Source: Symbiodinium natans (lineage: Eukaryota; Sar; Dinophyceae; Suessiales; Symbiodiniaceae). From it: a DNA stretch of 52,500 nt. Where the stretch lies: positions 172,441 to 224,940 of the forward strand of contig CAJNDS010002713.1 in NCBI GenBank assembly GCA_905221605.1. Direction: 5' to 3'. Shown here piece by piece: positions 49,436 through 52,500 of this stretch. The translations under genes and the position numbers were made by a program. Within the stretch, counting starts at the first letter, position 1; the number at the start of each line of letters is the position of its first letter. A model generated the notes under the pieces. That model made no database searches and was not told the origin of the DNA. It worked only from the letters and a program-made list of their open reading frames with translations.

Positions 49436-49685
49436 CCCTAAACCCAAAAGCCTAAAACCCTAAACCCCTAAACCCAAAACCCTAAAACCCTAAGACCCTA
49501 AAGCCCTAAAGCCCTAAAGCCCTAAAGCCCTAAAGCCCTAAAGCCCTAAAGCCCTAAAGCCCTAAAGCCCTAAAGCCCTAAAGCCCTAAATCCCTAAAGC
49601 CCTAAAGCCCTAAAACCCTAAAACCCTAAAACCCTAAAACCCTAAAACCCTAAAACCCTAAAACCCTAAAACCCTAAACCCTAGA
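49436..49685 (-). repeat. Octamer-variant array: CCCTAAAG block then CCCTAAAA block
   Basis: About fourteen consecutive CCCTAAAG units (one CCCTAAAT) followed by about ten CCCTAAAA units; both are 8-base variants of the telomere heptamer and do not interleave. Confidence 0.95.
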
Positions 49686-49838
49686 CCGACCCAACTACGA
49701 GTTTAGGAAGAACCAGGAATTTGGCCCATGATGCAAGTGATGCAAAATGAAAGCTGCTCATCCCAACGAGTTTAGGGTTTAGGGTTTAGGGTTTAGGGTT
49801 TAGGGTTCATGGTTTAGGGTTAAGGGTTTAGGTTAATC

Positions 49839-49965
49839 TAAGGGAAAAGCATGGGCCCTTCATATATATGGTCCCATACCTCCCTTAACTTGTATCGGGC
49901 ATATCAGGGGCATCTCAGGGTCCCCTTTTCAGGGCCCATACAAGAGGACCGTGTAACTTCCTTAA
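49839..49965. mobile_element. Fold-back (MITE-like) element, family F1 copy
   Basis: Left CTAAGGGAAAAGCATGGGCC, right AGAGGACCGTGTAACTTCCT then TAAG; the interior ATATGGTCCCATACCTCC is shared with the other F1 copies. Confidence 0.6.
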
Positions 49966-50275
49966 GAGTTAAACAATCATGGGCTACTTGGGTAGTCCAT
50001 GTGGACAATGCGTAGAGATTCTCAGGGGCGAGTTGCAGTTGGTGACCACTTCGGCTCCAACATTTCCTGTTTTTGCACTATACCCTAAATTCAAAAAACT
50101 TCGTGGAAGGCAACACGAGAGAAGCTAACTCCAAACCGCAAACCCAGACGCTTCGGCTACTAAGCTCCCTGAGCCTGCAAGTAGGGTCTATACCATAGAA
50201 GACGAACAGAACTGAACGGTCATCCAGCAACTACATCACTTTACTTCCTGGCTCCCGCGGTGCGCGGCGGGACCC

Positions 50276-50506
50276 TTGCAGACTGCAGGGTTTGATGCCT
50301 CCTGGGTGTCGGGTTTTCAGCTGCAGAGCTCGGGGTTTGCGGAAAGCTCCCCGCGCCAAGCAAACCCGCAAATGAAGCCCCGAGCCCCCGCCCCCACGCA
50401 GATCCTCCGAGCCGCAGCAGAGCGCGCCCGGTCGCCGGGGGCTTACTTCGGGTTGTTTCAACTTTCGCCGGCGCGGGGAAGGCAAGCAGAGGAATCTTCG
50501 CCCTGA
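50276..50506 (+). CDS. Possible terminal exon, unknown protein (two competing frames)
   Basis: After the acceptor GGTTTTCAG (about 50320) one frame reads LQSSGFAESSPRQANPQMKP and about forty further residues to TGA at 50504-50506. An overlapping frame is also open and Pro/Arg-rich. The GC-rich composition contrasts with the flanks. Coding status uncertain; no family recognised. Confidence 0.3.
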   Translation: MQTAGFDASWVSGFQLQSSGFAESSPRQANPQMKPRAPAPTQILRAAAERARSPGAYFGLFQLSPARGRQAEESSP

Positions 50507-50669
50507 AGCGCTGGCGCCCCGTAGCCCTGTAGCCCCAACAACTCTGAATTCATTTCTGATTCAAATCTTGCATCCCCAAACCCCCCCCTCCCCCACCCCC
50601 CTCAAAGCACTTTGTCCTCAAGCCTCCAGGCCCGTTAAGGCCCCAAAACCCATTAGGGAGGAGACTTGG

Positions 50670-50768
50670 GATGTTCCCCTTATACTAGCAGTCCTTCATG
50701 GGGATTAGAACAGGGGGTACTAGAATCCCCATCAAGGACCTATACTAACAGTCCTTAGTAGGGATTAA
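50670..50768. mobile_element. Fold-back (MITE-like) element, family F2 copy
   Basis: GATGTTCCCCTTATACTAGC then AGTCCTTCATGGGGATT; the second half repeats the GTACTAGAATCCCCATCAAG motif. Here the right arm ends in a further CAGTCCTTAGTAGGGATT, so the copy is rearranged. Confidence 0.5.
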
Positions 50769-50872
50769 CCCTAAACCCGAAACCTTAAACCCTAAACCCT
50801 AAACCCTAAACCCTAAACCCTAAACCCTAAACCCTAAACCCTAAGCCCTAAACCCTAAACCCTAAACCCAAG
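50768..50872 (-). repeat. CCCTAAA array
   Basis: About fifteen units, nearly perfect, directly adjoining the F2 element. Confidence 0.9.
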
Positions 50873-51167
50873 AGGAGACCTTGGACCCCGCAGAGGCCCT
50901 TATGTAAAGCCAGGGCTGAATCGAACGGTCTTGAGCTTGAACTTCCTGTGGAGTTTGTACTCTTTCACATCAATTCAAAAACCCAAAATAAATTTGAAAA
51001 TAATGCATAAGATTTCCCTGAAAACAACCATATGCTTTCTCCTGAAAAGCTGTGGGGAAACTATACAAGATGCCTGAAAACGATTTTATGTAGAATTTTT
51101 CCACAAAAGGCTATAGTTTCCTGACAATACTAAGAAGTACTGTCGCCCTCCTCAAAAACCCCTTCAG

Positions 51168-52206
51168 CGGAGGTCCGCCTACACGGCGCTCATCGCCACC
51201 AAGGGCCGCGCAGAGGCCGGGAGCCCGCGAGAATTGGGAGGGGGGTTTAGGGGTTTAGGGTTTGGGGTTTAGGGGTTAGGGTTTGGGTTTTAGGGTATGG
51301 GGTTCAGCGTTTAGGGTTTGGGGTTTGGGGTTTAGGGTTAGGGTTGAGGGTTTGCGGTGGATTTTCAGGGTAGTTTAGGGTTTAGGGTTTAGGGAGGGTT
51401 TTGTGAGGGTTCAAATTAGTAGGTCAGGTTTTTGGGGGAGTTTGGTTCTGAAAATCTTGCTTCCTTCTCAGCCTTAAACCCTAAGCCCTAAGCCCAAAAC
51501 CCAAAACCCTAAACCCCAAAACACTAACCCCCTTGAATTAAGGGGCCAGCAGGGATGGTCCTTCGACTCCTGGTGGTCCGAGAGGATGCCCGAAGCCTGC
51601 CTCCTCCAGGACCATGTAGGGCTTAGGGGTTCAGGGTTTGGGGTTTGGGGTTTGGGGTTTAGGGTTTAGGGTTTAGGGTTTCGGTTCTTCTGTGGGGGTT
51701 TACGAAAAAAAGGGACCCCTAGAATAGCCCCCCCAAATAGTAGGATTCCCTGAAAGTAAGAACCCCATAATTGAGGTACTCCCTTAAAGTAAGAACCCCA
51801 ATAAGGTACCCCGAATGTCGGAAACCCCCCCCCAACATGGCGCGAAGTGGGCAGAGTTCCTTTCAAAGCACGCGGGTTCCACAAGGCCACCGGCTCGTCT
51901 TCCGGCGTTTCGGAGATCTCTTCCCTGGCAGGTTTTGTTTTTTTTTTGGTGTGGGGGTCTTGGAGGCTTGGAGGCGTAGAACTCCCAAACCCTAGACCCT
52001 ACACCCTAAACCCAAGCCTTAAGCCCGAAAACCTTGAAACCCTAAAACCCTAAAACCCTAAACCCTAAAACCCAAGCCTAAACCCCAAAATCCCCGAAGC
52101 CCCAAACCCCAAAACTCTCCGAGCCCTCGACTGTGGAGGGGGGGGGGGCTCCCCGACCCAGGCCGGGACGCAGCAGGAGGCCACCAAATTCTCTCTCCTG
52201 AGAAGG
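51168..52206 (+). CDS. Four-exon chain, unknown protein (both ends open)
   Basis: Exons 51168-51215, 51553-51615, 51848-51931 and 52162-52206 are all whole-codon exons, so every intron is phase 0. They read RRSAYTALIATKGRAE; GWSFDSWWSERMPEACLLQD plus His; WAEFLSKHAGSTRPPARLPA plus eight residues; AGTQQEATKFSLLRR. Donors are GC, GT (GTAGGG), GT and GC; acceptors AG. The composition is that of a real globular protein rich in Trp and Arg. I cannot name the family. The first intron shows the typical arrangement: TTTAGGG-type repeats after the donor, CCCTAAA-type before the acceptor. The gene probably continues beyond the window. Confidence 0.5.
51245..51395 (+). repeat. TTTAGGG array with TTTGGGG variants
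   Basis: About twenty loosely conserved units starting 30 bases after the GC donor at 51216. Confidence 0.85.
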
Positions 52207-52500
52207 GCTTCGGTAGGCTGTTTAGGGTTGAGGAGTTTAGGAGTTTAGGGTTTAGGGTTTAGGGTGGATTTTAGGGGGTCTATAGGGCTTGGCGGGTTTA
52301 GCAGGCCCAGACGCCACAGAGCCTTGAAGGCCCCATACGAGACACCCCACATGCTCCCGGCCCACCTTTATAAACAATGATTCCGCTAAAGAGTCACCCC
52401 ACAAAGTGCCAAAGTGCACGACGTAACCCCCAGCGCCTCTAAAACCCTTCAGACCTCAAACCCCGAAGCCCGGAACTCTGAACCCCAACGTTGAGAACCA

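Noticed and set aside
1-52500. Search for the dinoflagellate spliced-leader sequence, tRNA or rRNA genes and CRISPR-type arrays
   Set aside because: None seen by eye; the only regularly repeated units are telomere-type, microsatellite and minisatellite repeats without unique spacers.

Overview
The window looks like nuclear DNA of a dinoflagellate. Three things support this. (1) A 9.1 kb Ty1/copia-type LTR retrotransposon has reverse transcriptase and RNase H of the kind common in Symbiodinium-type dinoflagellates. (2) A recognisable protease gene is split into 30-68 nt exons whose introns mostly start with GC instead of GT. (3) TTTAGGG/CCCTAAA telomere-type repeats are scattered through the whole window in both orientations, so they are interstitial and do not mark a chromosome end. 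No tRNA, rRNA, CRISPR or bacterial feature was seen.

Layout. 66-10759 (+): the 3' part of a sedolisin (tripeptidyl-peptidase I-like) gene in twelve small exons; the gene continues left of the window. Its first visible intron (114-4608) carries an AT-rich, telomere-repeat-free insert with coding-like islands and an irregular 30-bp repeat field. 10.8-18.7 kb: repeats with scattered exon-like islands. 18.7-38.0 kb: short exon chains whose reading phases fit across introns (18691-21086, 21181-22208, 24839-25982, 29532-31677, 32024-32593), none of which I could name. 38112-47230: the retrotransposon, with identical 136-bp LTRs and a 5-bp target duplication, but with an internally inverted gag segment and frame breaks in pol. 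47.2-52.5 kb: more repeats and exons, ending with a four-exon chain (51168-52206).

The main structural signal is the orientation of the telomere-type arrays. TTTAGGG-type arrays tend to lie just downstream of exons and CCCTAAA-type arrays just upstream. As RNA, the two ends of such an intron would be complementary and could pair, bringing an often non-GT donor close to its acceptor. Viewed as DNA, each exon looks like a tiny chromosome capped at both ends in the correct telomere orientation. Several introns do not follow the rule; these are listed. Fold-back (MITE-like) elements of at least four families occupy intron middles, and two telomeric arrays are bracketed by duplicated flanking sequence.

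All calls come from reading the sequence by eye; exon boundaries were chosen by splice signals, phase continuity and family resemblance.
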